Positions 26,988 to 37,714 of a stretch of DNA of 64,000 nucleotides are shown here, in pieces. Position numbers and translations under genes: made by a program. Source of the DNA: Nocardia wallacei (GTDB lineage Bacteria > Actinomycetota > Actinomycetes > Mycobacteriales > Mycobacteriaceae); NCBI RefSeq assembly GCF_014466955.1, contig NZ_AP023396.1, forward strand, positions 5,208,001 to 5,272,000, read 5' to 3'. The notes under the pieces are model-generated. The model searched no databases. It saw nothing but the letters and a program-made list of their open reading frames with translations, and was not told the DNA's origin. Within the stretch, counting starts at the first letter, position 1. Each line of letters starts with the position of its first letter.

Positions 26988-27899
26988 TCAACTACTTTGG
27001 CCACCGGGTATTCCCGGCGCCGACTGCGGCACCAGCGCGGTGCGGGCGTATTCCAGCGGCGCCATCCCGACCTCCTTGGCGAACTCGCGGCAGAAATGCG
27101 GCTGGTCGAAGTACCCGAGGTCCAAGGCGAGCGACGCCAGGTCGGCGGTGCGGCCCTCGGCCAGCAGCTGTGCTCCGTCCTGCAGGCGGTAGCGGCGTAG
27201 TACCCATTTGGGGCCGGCGCCCACATATCGGCGGAACAATCGCTGCAGCGTGCGAATCGGCACGTCGAAGCGCTCGGTCACCTGCTCGACCCTGGTCAGG
27301 TCGCGGTCGGCCTCCATCTCGGCGACGATGCGCAGCACCTGACGGTAGGCCGCGTCGTCCCCGGCGTGGCGCACGGTTCCGGCGAAGAAGTCCTCGACCA
27401 GGTCGCGGCGCTGCTCGTCGGTCGGTGCGGACAGCACGCGCTCGGTGAGACCGGCGGCCTCCGGCAGTACCTCGGTGAGTTCCACCGCGGTGTCGCGCAG
27501 CGCGCCGACATCGACGCCGGTGCAGGCGCCGAAGCCGCCGACGCGGAACTTCAGCCCGAATGTCTCTCCCGCACCGGCGAGTTCGCGGGTGAACTTGGTG
27601 GTGCAGACACCGTTGACCCAGCCACCGGAACGGCTGTGGCTGCGCTCGAAGGTGACGTTGACACACGGGTACGGCAGGACCTCGGCCACATAGGGCGCGC
27701 GGCCGCGCAGATCCCACCGCACCGACCAGTACCACTCGGTGAAGGTGGCCGTGCGCGGCCCGGCCGGCAGCCGCACCAGGCTGCGGTGCCGCTCCTGCTC
27801 GCGCGGGTGCAGGATACCCTTGGTTACCTCCGGCGGCGGCACCGGGACAGCTTGCGGCACAAGGGTTTCCGGGCGCTCCGACGTGCCCGTCACGACCAC
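26988..27899 (-). CDS. AraC-family transcriptional regulator
   Basis: A 303-residue protein. The N-terminal 180 residues resemble the DUF6597-type sensor domain of many actinobacterial AraC regulators (TFTEWYWSVRWDLRGR, CVNVTFERSHS). The C-terminal 100 residues hold two helix-turn-helix units (VEQVTERFDVPIRTLQRLFRRY; LASLALDLGYFDQPHFCREF). The start is a GTG at 27899. It is divergent from the VOC gene (59-nt gap) and upstream of the DoxX gene, so both are probable targets. The effector is unknown. Confidence 0.9.
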   Translation of the reverse strand: MVVTGTSERPETLVPQAVPVPPPEVTKGILHPREQERHRSLVRLPAGPRTATFTEWYWSVRWDLRGRAPYVAEVLPYPCVNVTFERSHSRSGGWVNGVCTTKFTRELAGAGETFGLKFRVGGFGACTGVDVGALRDTAVELTEVLPEAAGLTERVLSAPTDEQRRDLVEDFFAGTVRHAGDDAAYRQVLRIVAEMEADRDLTRVEQVTERFDVPIRTLQRLFRRYVGAGPKWVLRRYRLQDGAQLLAEGRTADLASLALDLGYFDQPHFCREFAKEVGMAPLEYARTALVPQSAPGIPGGQSS

Positions 27900-27958
27900 G
27901 CTCCGTGCTGTCGCGTTCTTACAAGATCCGTGGCGCGCGAGCGGCGAAGGTAGTGGTC

Positions 27959-28429
27959 ATGACGAACACCGTGAACCCGATTCCCGAGGGCTACCACTCC
28001 ATCACCTGCTTCCTGGCCGTCCCGGACGGCAACAAGGCCCTCGACTTCTACTCCGCCGTCTTCGGCGCCGAGGTGATCAGCCGCAACGACCTGCCCGACG
28101 GGCAGCCCGCGCACGCCGAGTTGAAGATCGGCGACTCGACGATCCAGGTCGGCATGCCGGTGCCGGAGCACGGCCTGCGGCCCCCGAACGGCGAATGGGT
28201 GCACACCAGCATCGTGCACTACTGCGACGATGTCGATCTGGTGGCGAAGCGGGCCCGCGAGCACGGCGCTCGCAGCGTCGACGACCCGCAGACCTTCGTC
28301 ACCGGCGACCGCTACGGTGCCGTCATCGACCCGTTCGGGCACCGCTGGGTGTGCATGACCCGCGTGGAGGACGTCTCGCGCGCGGAGGCCGAGCGCCGCG
28401 TGAACGAGTGGCTGGCGACCCAGAACTGA
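27959..28429 (+). CDS. VOC-superfamily (PhnB/glyoxalase-like) protein
   Basis: A 156-residue protein with two beta-alpha-beta-beta-beta repeats. The PhnB-like features are FLAVPDGNKALDFYSAVFGA, the GDSTIQVGMPVPEHG segment, and TFVTGDRYGAVIDPFGHRW near the end. VOC proteins use a metal in dioxygenases, isomerases or antibiotic-binding proteins; the substrate here cannot be told. It is divergent from the AraC regulator and the two are probably one regulatory unit with the DoxX gene. Confidence 0.88.
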   Translation: MTNTVNPIPEGYHSITCFLAVPDGNKALDFYSAVFGAEVISRNDLPDGQPAHAELKIGDSTIQVGMPVPEHGLRPPNGEWVHTSIVHYCDDVDLVAKRAREHGARSVDDPQTFVTGDRYGAVIDPFGHRWVCMTRVEDVSRAEAERRVNEWLATQN

Positions 28430-28431
28430 AC

Positions 28432-30603
<2,172 letters not shown>

Positions 30604-30610
30604 GGTTACC

Positions 30611-30633
30611 AGACTAGGACGAGGCACCGACAA
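30611..30633 (-). promoter_or_regulatory. DNA-damage (RecA-NDp/PafBC-type) promoter of uvrB
   Basis: On the minus strand TTGTCGGTG (30625-30633), 8 nt, then TAGTCT (30611-30616) match TTGTCRGTG-N8-TANNNT exactly. The -10 ends 7 nt before the uvrB ATG, so transcription should start at the A of the start codon. Confidence 0.88.
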
Positions 30634-31291
30634 CAAACACCGTGCCGGTCGGCTCCCCCTGGCAGGGCCGGGGCCGGAAGGTGACCGCGGTCGGTCGGTC
30701 GCTGCCGGCCCACGATCGCGTGCCCAGTTCGCTGTCGCCGGTGCCCGTCGGGAGCTGCGCGGGCTGACGGTCGCGAACATGGCACCAGCCCGCCGAAGGC
30801 ATCGCGCCCTCGGTGCCCCACCCGAACGCCGCCGCCTCGTGCCGGACGCGGTCGCAACCCTGGTCCCACCCACCGGTACCCGTGCCGCGGGACGACGGAC
30901 CGACGAACCGCCGCTCCCCGGAACAGCGCGGAATACGGTGGGGCGGAGCACATCTCGACGACCGCCTGAACTCGAGCGGAAGGCTTTACGGCACAATACT
31001 ATTCGCCGATCTGTCCCTGAGTCATCCTGGTGCGCAAAACTTCCGGCACCGATGAGACCACCCGAAACCGCACCGAGTCCGGACGTTTGCTGTGCGCCGG
31101 GGACGCTACCCGGGCAACTTCCGCGCAGCACACCGATCCCGCCCTCGGATGTCCGAAATGTCCGGTGCCGCAAGGCAGCTCATCGATGATGGCGAAACCG
31201 TGACAGGACAATTCCGGTCTGCTCACGACCCTCCGCGCGGGGTTGCCCGGGTGTACTCTGATCCGGTCCGACAGTCGAGAAGGGCAGTGTC
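30634..31291. other. Intergenic stretch between uvrB and the first DUF402 gene
   Basis: Beyond the uvrB promoter I see no gene in about 650 bp. Open frames on both strands are Arg/Pro/Gly-rich shadows. A TACTCT (31253-31258) could be the -10 of the DUF402 gene. M. tuberculosis has an MFS gene (Rv1634) in this neighbourhood; nothing like it is present here. Confidence 0.5.
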
Positions 31292-31960
31292 ATGGCCGGT
31301 TTCCGCTCCTCACGCGTCGCAATGCCCGCGAGCAACACCGTCGCGGACCACCTCCGAGACCGGCGCTCCACCGCGCTCAACGGAGTTGCCCCCATGCAGT
31401 TCAAACGCCGCAGCATTTCCGGATCCGACTCCGACGCGATTCCCGCCCCGGCGAGACCACCGCATCGTCCGCACACCGAGTATTTCGACCTGGCAGACCT
31501 CACCAAGACCGACGCCCGCGGCTTCGTCCACAGTGTCGAGCACTACCACGCGGAGCCGTGGGGCCTGTATCTGGTGCGCGCCGCCGACACCCCGCCGGAC
31601 CGCTACACCGAGACGTGGCTGCTACCACAATTGTCGCTGCGGGTGAGCATGAACCACGTGAACGCGGCCCACGACCGCAACCCGCTCTACCACATCCACA
31701 TCGGCGAGTTCACCCGGATCGAACCGAAGCGGTGGCGGGCGATCTATCACTATCTCGACATCGAGTCGCGGCACGGCCGGATCTGCGAACTGCGCGGCGT
31801 CGACGAGCTGTTCGCCGCCCACGCCGCCGGATACATCGATGCGGCTACCGCGCAGCACGCCTTCGAGCACGCCACCGCGGTGGTCGACGGCATCGCCTCG
31901 CACAACCACAACTTCGGGCTCTGGCTGGCCTCTCGCGGCATCACACTGACCTGGCTGTGA
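31292..31960 (+). CDS. DUF402 family protein, extended paralogue
   Basis: A 222-residue protein of the DUF402 (FomD/nucleoside-diphosphatase-like) family. The core EYFDLADLTKTDARGF, EHYHAEPWGLYLVRAAD, YHIHIGEFTRIEPKRWRAIY and LDIESRHGRICELRGVDEL contains conserved Asp/Glu residues for metal binding. The first 60 residues are an Arg/Ser/Ala-rich extension absent from the neighbouring copy; initiation at MQFKRRS (31394) is an alternative. A GAAGGGC lies near the first ATG. The next gene encodes a second DUF402 protein ending in the same LTWL, so the pair is a tandem duplication. Confidence 0.83.
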   Translation: MAGFRSSRVAMPASNTVADHLRDRRSTALNGVAPMQFKRRSISGSDSDAIPAPARPPHRPHTEYFDLADLTKTDARGFVHSVEHYHAEPWGLYLVRAADTPPDRYTETWLLPQLSLRVSMNHVNAAHDRNPLYHIHIGEFTRIEPKRWRAIYHYLDIESRHGRICELRGVDELFAAHAAGYIDAATAQHAFEHATAVVDGIASHNHNFGLWLASRGITLTWL

Positions 31961-32025
31961 GTCGCCGGTGGGCCGGATCACGCGGTCCCCGCGCGGCGCG
32001 AGCGATCGAGCGGTAAATTCGGGCT

Positions 32026-32550
32026 GTGTCCCAGGCACCAGTTGTGGATCTGCACCGGCCCAAGGTGGAGTATTTCGACCTGGCCGCATCGACCAACACC
32101 GACCCGAAGGGGTTCGTGCGGCCGGTCGAACGATATCGCCTCGAGCCGTGGGGCCTGTACATGGCCCGGACCGCCGATCATCCGGAGTTCCACTACCTGG
32201 AGTCGTGGCTGCTGCCCCGGCTCTCGTTGCGCGCCACGATTTTCCACTTCAATCCCGGATACGTCCGCGACCAGGACTACTACCTGGACATCGGCGAGTT
32301 CGGCGAAACCGACACCGGCGCCTGGAAATCGGTCGACCACTACCTCGACATCGTGGTCCGCACGGGCCGCGAGGCGCGACTGCTCGATGTCGACGAGCTG
32401 CTCGCCGCGCACGCCGCCGGATACCTGGACCTGTCCACCGCACAGCGCGCCGTCGAGACCGCCACCGTCGCCATCGACGGGATCGCCGGGCACGGCTACG
32501 ATTTCGACCGCTGGTTGCGCGCGCTGGACATCCGGCTCACCTGGTTGTAG
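32026..32550 (+). CDS. DUF402 family protein (orthologue of M. tuberculosis Rv1632c)
   Basis: A 174-residue protein: PKVEYFDLAASTNTDPKGFV, LEPWGLYMARTADHPEFHYL, LDIGEFGETDTGAWKSVDHY and LDVDELLAAHAAGYLDL. Biochemically studied DUF402 members act on nucleoside diphosphates or nucleotide-activated intermediates with Mg/Mn; the substrate here is unproven. The gene starts at a GTG and is convergent with coaE, as the Rv1631/Rv1632c pair is in M. tuberculosis. It is the better conserved of the two copies. Confidence 0.88.
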   Translation: MSQAPVVDLHRPKVEYFDLAASTNTDPKGFVRPVERYRLEPWGLYMARTADHPEFHYLESWLLPRLSLRATIFHFNPGYVRDQDYYLDIGEFGETDTGAWKSVDHYLDIVVRTGREARLLDVDELLAAHAAGYLDLSTAQRAVETATVAIDGIAGHGYDFDRWLRALDIRLTWL

Positions 32551-32553
32551 CGG

Positions 32554-33738
32554 TCACTCCCCCGGCCGCGCGGCGAGCACCCGCGGGTAGACCTCGTCGA
32601 ACCACGGCGTCTTCACATCGAGGTAGGCCTGGATCGCCGGCTCGCCGGTACGGCCCGCCGCGGCCGCCTCGGCCTTCCGCTTGACCGCCAGGTACTCCTC
32701 CCGCGCCGCCGCGTCCGACCGCAGCCAGTCCCGGAAAGCCAAGGCCCACCGCTGGTTCGGCCAACCGTCGACGCGCAGGTGAACATTCACCGGACGGCCG
32801 GGGTCGGCGTTGACGTGCACGCGCTTACCCCACTCGGCGGGATCGGTGCCGGGCTTGGGATCGTCGGTCAGGTACTCGATCCACGGGAAACCCGCGCCCT
32901 CCAGCGACTCGCGCAGGCCGTCCGCGGCCGCGAGATCGGCGACGGTGATCTGGATGTCCAGCACGTCCTTCGCGGGCAGTCCCGGCACGGCCGTCGACCC
33001 GATGTGGTCGATGCGCCGGGCGGCGGCACCGCACACGACCGCCAGCCGCGCGATCAGCCGCTGCGCCTGCGCCTCCCACGTCGGATCGGGGCCGACCAGC
33101 CGCACCTCGCCGCGCGACGCCCGGGTCCGGGTGCGCAGATTTCGTTCGAACGGCACCAGCCGGTCCTCCCACAGCGCGTCCACCTGGCGTTCCAGCTCGG
33201 CGGCGCCGGCGTTGTTGTCCAGCAGCACGTCCGCGGCGGCGCGCCGCTGCTCGTCGGTGGCCTGGGTCTTGATCCGGGCCAGGGCGTCGGCGCGCGCGAT
33301 GCCGCGGAACTCCTCCAGCCGCCGCACCCGGGTCTCGATCTCGGCCATCACCACGACCACCAGATTCGTCACCGCGCCGAGTCCGTTCTCGACCAGCAGC
33401 GGCACGTCCTGCACCACGATCGCGTCCGCGGGCGCGGCGGCCATCAGCTCGGCGGTGCGCCGACCGACCAGCGGATGTGTGATGCCGTTGAGGGTCCGGC
33501 GCGACTCGTCGTCGGCGAAGGCGCGAGCCGCGAGCGCCGGGCGATCCAGGCTGCCGTCCGCGGCCAGGATGCCCGGGCCGAACGCCTCGACCAGCGCCGC
33601 CAGTCCCTCGGTGCCGGGCGCCACCACCTCGCGCGCGATCGCGTCGCTGTCGATGAGCACCGCGCCCAGCGCGACCAATCGCCGCGCCGCCGTCGACTTG
33701 CCCGCTCCCATGCCTCCGGTGAGACCGATACGCAACAT
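32554..33738 (-). CDS. coaE: Dephospho-CoA kinase fused to a GrpB-like (nucleotidyltransferase-fold) domain
   Basis: CoaE makes coenzyme A from dephospho-CoA and ATP. Residues 1-200 are the kinase: Walker A GLTGGMGAGKST, LIDSDAIAREVV, DVPLLVENG and the lid region around RIKTQATDEQRRAAADVLLDN. Residues 215-390 form a GrpB/UPF0157 domain (VGPDPTWEAQAQRLIARL, RIDHIGSTAVPGLPAKDVLD, VHLRVDG). At 394 residues it is about twice the size of E. coli CoaE, but matches the mycobacterial fusion. The start ATG is at 33738. It stands alone in its orientation next to rpsA-side genes. Confidence 0.96.
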   Translation of the reverse strand: MLRIGLTGGMGAGKSTAARRLVALGAVLIDSDAIAREVVAPGTEGLAALVEAFGPGILAADGSLDRPALAARAFADDESRRTLNGITHPLVGRRTAELMAAAPADAIVVQDVPLLVENGLGAVTNLVVVVMAEIETRVRRLEEFRGIARADALARIKTQATDEQRRAAADVLLDNNAGAAELERQVDALWEDRLVPFERNLRTRTRASRGEVRLVGPDPTWEAQAQRLIARLAVVCGAAARRIDHIGSTAVPGLPAKDVLDIQITVADLAAADGLRESLEGAGFPWIEYLTDDPKPGTDPAEWGKRVHVNADPGRPVNVHLRVDGWPNQRWALAFRDWLRSDAAAREEYLAVKRKAEAAAAGRTGEPAIQAYLDVKTPWFDEVYPRVLAARPGE

Positions 33739-34025
33739 TCGCTCAGTCTCGCATCCCGGCTCGGCCCCGGCATGTGGTGGCCCCGGCAATCCGGTCGGAT
33801 TACCCACGCCGGCAATAACTCTCACCTCGCCGCGGGCAGTTTTCTCAATCCGTGATGGCGGCGATATCAATTCGCAACTTTTTCCATCGGTTCCGGACCT
33901 GCGGTCGGCAACTTTCCGACACGCCGGGACTAAAGTCGCGCAAAATACGCAGCCGCACACTTTTGTTCCGCTACTGTTTCGCCGCAGGCGATCCAGGCCG
34001 TACCAAAGCAAGCAAAGGAACACCA

Positions 34026-34238
34026 TTGGGCACCAGAAACATCCAGACGGGTCGCCACCGGCTGGGCAAGCGAGGCACGATGCACTGCATCGAGATTCCG
34101 GAGGTCGCGGCCGCGCTGGCGCAGTTCCGGCGCCCGTGGCTCACCGCGCTGATCAGTCCGGCCCGCCACAGCCTGGCCGCCATCCGCAAGCGGACGGCCG
34201 ACGCCGCGGCTCAGTGGGTGCCCGCTACCGCGAGTTGA
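34026..34238 (+). CDS. Possible small basic protein
   Basis: A 70-residue candidate from a TTG at 34026 (AAGGAAC upstream), or 52 residues from an ATG at 34080. The sequence contains MHCIEIPEVAAALAQFRRPW and an Arg/Lys-rich helix. It is the only open frame in the coaE-phospholipase gap with coding-like character. Nothing homologous is recognised and it may not be real. Confidence 0.35.
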   Translation: MGTRNIQTGRHRLGKRGTMHCIEIPEVAAALAQFRRPWLTALISPARHSLAAIRKRTADAAAQWVPATAS

Positions 34239-34247
34239 TCTCGCGCT

Positions 34248-35777
34248 CTACACCATTCCGCTCGGGCGGCGGCGCGTGCCCGGTTCCTGCACCGGCATGC
34301 TGTTGGACGGCACCGGATAAGGCGCACCCTGCCCCGCCGTGCCCAGCGCGATATTCGGGCCGCATTGCGCGAGCGCGGCTCGGGTGCGGGAATTCGGATC
34401 GGTGATCCTTGGCGGCACGGCGTCGGGCGCGGAACCGAAATCGAATGCCGATGTCATATCGCCGGTGACACCGCGCCGCCAGGCGGTCAAATTGGGCACC
34501 TCGACGCCGAAACGGCGCTCCAGCAAACGCAATTGCGAGGTGTGGTCGAAGGTATCCGAACACACCAGCCCGCCCCGCGAATACGGCGAGACGACCCAGC
34601 ACGGCACCCGGTAACCCAGGCCGATCGGACCGGCGATGCCCTTCGCGGCGGGGACCCGATTCAGGTCGACGGTGAGGAACTCCCCCGGCGTGCCGGGCGA
34701 CGGCGTCGGCGGGGTGACGTGGTCGAAGAAGCCGCCGTTCTCGTCGTACATGACGATCAGCGCCGTCTTCTCCCACACCGCCGGATTCGAGGTGAGGATG
34801 TCGAGCACCTGCATGATGCCTACCGCGCCCAGCGCCGGCGGCAACGCCGGATGCTCGCAGTTGAACAGCGGCGGAATCACCCACGACACCGACGGCAGCC
34901 GGTTCGCGGCCACGTCCGCGGCGAAATCCTGCGGGTAGACCGGGGCCTTACCCCGTTGCGCCAGTTCGGAATTCGGGTCGGCGGCCTGGGTGAAGCAGCC
35001 CATCATGCCGTCCAGGATCACCGAGGAGATGGGGCCGACGTCGCGGTTGTTGTAGATCTTCCAGCTCACTCCGGCCTCGGACAGGTTCTCCGGGAAGGTC
35101 CGCCAGCTGTAGGCGTTCTGCGGAATGAGCGGCGGCGTCTCCACCAGCGGACCGCCCGCGTAACCGTCCGGATCGATGGTGGCCGAGATCCAGTAGAGCC
35201 GGTTCGGGTCGGTCGGGCCCAGGACCGAGCAGTGGTAGTGGTCGCAGAGGGTGAAGGCGTCGGCCAGCTCGTGGTGGACGGGGATGTCCTGACGGGTGTG
35301 ATAACCCATTGCGGCGGGCCCGTTTCCGACGCCGACGCTGGCGATCGACATGGGCATCCAGCGGTCGTTCGCCCCGCCGTTCCACGCCTCGTGCATACCC
35401 GCCCAGCTGTGGTCCGGATCGTTGACGCATTCACCGTCCAGGCTCGCGCCGCGGGTGGTGTCGAGCCGGAACGGCAGCAGGTAGCCGTCGGGGGTCGGTC
35501 CGACGCCCGGCGCGTACCCGTACTGCTGCCAGGCGGGCGACGGATCGTCGAATCCGCGCACCCCCGACAGCGTCCCGAAATAGTGGTCGAAGGAACGGTT
35601 CTCCTGCATCAACAGCACGAAGTGCTCGATATCCCCGAGCCCGCCCATTCCCGCCGGATCCGCGGCGTAGGCCCGCTCGATGATCGGATTCGCCCACCCG
35701 GCCAGCGCGCCCACCCCGCCCGCGGCCAATGCTTTCGCCAGGAACTCCCGCCGATTGACGCCTTCGAACAAACCCAT
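34248..35777 (-). CDS. Tat-exported phosphoesterase, phospholipase C family
   Basis: A 509-residue protein of the bacterial phospholipase C/acid phosphatase superfamily related to mycobacterial PlcA-D. The twin-arginine signal is [20 protein letters not shown] with cleavage near AYAADP. Catalytic-core motifs are [28 protein letters not shown], the DPDGY...[20 protein letters not shown] region, and [14 protein letters not shown]. It should be exported folded and hydrolyse phosphodiesters such as phosphatidylcholine outside the membrane. The start ATG at 35777 puts the Tat motif at residue 9. It is monocistronic. Confidence 0.92.
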   Translation of the reverse strand: MGLFEGVNRREFLAKALAAGGVGALAGWANPIIERAYAADPAGMGGLGDIEHFVLLMQENRSFDHYFGTLSGVRGFDDPSPAWQQYGYAPGVGPTPDGYLLPFRLDTTRGASLDGECVNDPDHSWAGMHEAWNGGANDRWMPMSIASVGVGNGPAAMGYHTRQDIPVHHELADAFTLCDHYHCSVLGPTDPNRLYWISATIDPDGYAGGPLVETPPLIPQNAYSWRTFPENLSEAGVSWKIYNNRDVGPISSVILDGMMGCFTQAADPNSELAQRGKAPVYPQDFAADVAANRLPSVSWVIPPLFNCEHPALPPALGAVGIMQVLDILTSNPAVWEKTALIVMYDENGGFFDHVTPPTPSPGTPGEFLTVDLNRVPAAKGIAGPIGLGYRVPCWVVSPYSRGGLVCSDTFDHTSQLRLLERRFGVEVPNLTAWRRGVTGDMTSAFDFGSAPDAVPPRITDPNSRTRAALAQCGPNIALGTAGQGAPYPVPSNSMPVQEPGTRRRPSGMV

Positions 35778-35923
35778 CCGCCGACTCGACCTTCCGCCGC
35801 TGCGATAAGGAACAGTTTCACCAACGCCGTGGAGCATAACGACCCACGCCGGGCACGACGGTGGCGCACGGGTGAACCGCACCTGACAGTCACCGGCACC
35901 GTGCCGTCACACGGCCGAGCACG

Positions 35924-35961
35924 ACGAAGGCCCCCGGTCCGAGCGGACCGGGGGCCTTCGT
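35924..35961 (-). terminator. Terminator of rpsA
   Basis: A perfect 17-bp stem (35924-35940 with 35945-35961, containing GAAGGCCCCCGGTCC) with a 4-nt loop lies 12 nt past the rpsA stop. Confidence 0.93.
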
Positions 35962-35973
35962 CAGCTGTGCGAA

Positions 35974-37452
35974 TTACGCGTTGCCGGACAGCTTCTCACG
36001 CAGCGCGGCGAGCTGTGCGTCGCTGGCCAGCGAACCACCGGCCGGCTCCGACTGCGAGGAGGACGACGACGACGCGGACCGCTCACCACTCTCGGAAGAG
36101 TAGTTCGACGAGCCTCCACCGTTCGCGGCCTCGGCGGCGGCGTCGGCGGCCATCTTCTCCATCTGCGCGGTGTGCATCTTGTGGCGACGCTCCGCCTCGG
36201 CGTAGCGGTTCTCCCACTCCTCGCGCTGCTTCTCGTAGCCCTCGAGCCATTCGTTGGTCTCGGGGTCGAAGCCCTCGGGGAAGATGTAGTTGCCCTGGTC
36301 GTCGTAGCTGTCGGCCATGCCGTACTTCGACGGGTCGAACTCGGCGTTGTAGTCCTCGTTGGCCTGCTTCAGCGACAGCGAGATGCGGCGCCGCTCCAGG
36401 TCGATGTCGATGACCTTGACCATGGCGTCGTCGCCGACGGTGACGACCTGGTCCGGCACCTCGACGTGGCGCTCGGCCAGCTCGGAGATGTGCACCAGGC
36501 CCTCGATGCCCTCCTCGACACGCACGAACGCGCCGAACGGCACCAGCTTGGTGACCTTGCCGGGCACGATCTGGCCGATGGCGTGGGTGCGGGCGAACTG
36601 ACGCCACGGGTCTTCCTGAGTCGCCTTGAGCGACAACGAGACCCGCTCGCGGTCCAGGTCGACGTCGAGCACCTCGACGGTGACCTCCATGCCGACCTCG
36701 ACGACCTCGGACGGGTGGTCGATGTGCTTCCAGGACAGCTCGGAGACGTGCACCAGACCGTCGACACCGCCGAGATCGACGAACGCGCCGAAGTTGACGA
36801 TGGAGGACACGACGCCCTTGCGGACCTGGCCCTTCTGCAGCTGGTGCAGGAACTCGCTGCGCACCTCGGACTGGGTCTGCTCCAGCCAGGCACGGCGGGA
36901 CAGCACCACGTTGTTGCGGTTCTTGTCCAGCTCGATGATCTTGGCCTCGATCTCCTTGCCGACGTACGGCTGCAGATCACGGACCCGGCGCATCTCCACC
37001 AGCGAGGCGGGGAGGAAGCCGCGCAGCCCGATGTCGAGGATCAGACCACCCTTCACGACCTCGATGACGGTGCCCTTGACGGCCTCGTCCTTCTCCTTGA
37101 GCTCCTCGATGGTGCCCCACGCCCGCTCGTACTGAGCCCGCTTCTTCGACAGGATCAGCCGGCCTTCCTTGTCCTCCTTGGTGAGAACGAGGGCCTCGAC
37201 CTCATCGCCCACGGAAACGACCTCGGCCGGGTCGACATCGTGTTTGATCGACAGTTCGCGGGAAGGAATGACGCCTTCGGTCTTGTAACCGATGTCGAGC
37301 AGGACCTCGTCGCGATCGACCTTGACGATCGTGCCTTCGACGATGTCCCCGTCGTTGAAGTACTTGATCGTCTTGTCGATGGCGGCGAGGAAGTCCTCGG
37401 CGGAGCCGATGTCGTTGACGGCTACCTGCGGCGAGGTGACAGTGGTGGGCAT
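35974..37452 (-). CDS. rpsA: Ribosomal protein S1
   Basis: S1 binds mRNA on the 30S subunit. The 492-residue protein has four S1 OB-fold repeats (DIVEGTIVKVDRDEVLLDIG; AVKGTVIEVVKGGLILDIGL; QVRKGVVSSIVNFGAFVDLG; GQIVPGKVTKLVPFGAFVRV), then a long charged helix (QREEWENRYAEAERRHKMHT) and a Ser-rich linker ending SLASDAQLAALREKLSGNA, as in mycobacteria. I prefer MPTTVTSPQ (37452) to an upstream ATG at 37494 because homology begins there. The upstream region is rich in CACAGC-type repeats. Confidence 0.96.
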   Translation of the reverse strand: MPTTVTSPQVAVNDIGSAEDFLAAIDKTIKYFNDGDIVEGTIVKVDRDEVLLDIGYKTEGVIPSRELSIKHDVDPAEVVSVGDEVEALVLTKEDKEGRLILSKKRAQYERAWGTIEELKEKDEAVKGTVIEVVKGGLILDIGLRGFLPASLVEMRRVRDLQPYVGKEIEAKIIELDKNRNNVVLSRRAWLEQTQSEVRSEFLHQLQKGQVRKGVVSSIVNFGAFVDLGGVDGLVHVSELSWKHIDHPSEVVEVGMEVTVEVLDVDLDRERVSLSLKATQEDPWRQFARTHAIGQIVPGKVTKLVPFGAFVRVEEGIEGLVHISELAERHVEVPDQVVTVGDDAMVKVIDIDLERRRISLSLKQANEDYNAEFDPSKYGMADSYDDQGNYIFPEGFDPETNEWLEGYEKQREEWENRYAEAERRHKMHTAQMEKMAADAAAEAANGGGSSNYSSESGERSASSSSSSQSEPAGGSLASDAQLAALREKLSGNA

Positions 37453-37510
37453 GTGTTGGGTTGCTCCGGACGGATTGTGGTCGGTAGTGGACATGTGGGC
37501 TTTCGGTTTT

Positions 37511-37603
37511 GCTGTGAACTCACAGCGATGGAACTAACGTCGGCGTGTGCAGCACATCGCTGCGACACAGCACAACGCTGTACTCATTGCATAAACTCAC
37601 AGC
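37511..37603 (-). promoter_or_regulatory. Repeat-rich 5' region of rpsA
   Basis: The 16-bp palindrome GCTGTGA-AC-TCACAGC (37511-37526) is followed by two direct copies of CAGCACA(T/A)CGCTG (37550-37562 and 37568-37580, 18-bp spacing) and a second AACTCACAGC (37594-37603). These could be operator sites or an RNA structure for S1 autoregulation. Confidence 0.45.
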
Positions 37604-37714
37604 ACGCGTGCGCCTCGGGTACGCAAGTACGGCGGGCACTCGCGGGAATCAGCGTACGCGACGTGAGTTGTGGCAAGCAAACAAGGGTCCCCCTGCCCGC
37701 GTGGCTACTCTGAC

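Noticed and set aside
30604..31173. Extended UvrB N terminus of about 190 residues
   Set aside because: The extension is Arg/Pro/Ser-rich and non-homologous, and the mapped promoter motif puts transcription start at the ATG at 30603.
37511..37526. CRP/cAMP site upstream of rpsA
   Set aside because: TGTGA and TCACA are present but separated by 2 nt instead of 6, so it is a palindrome of another kind.
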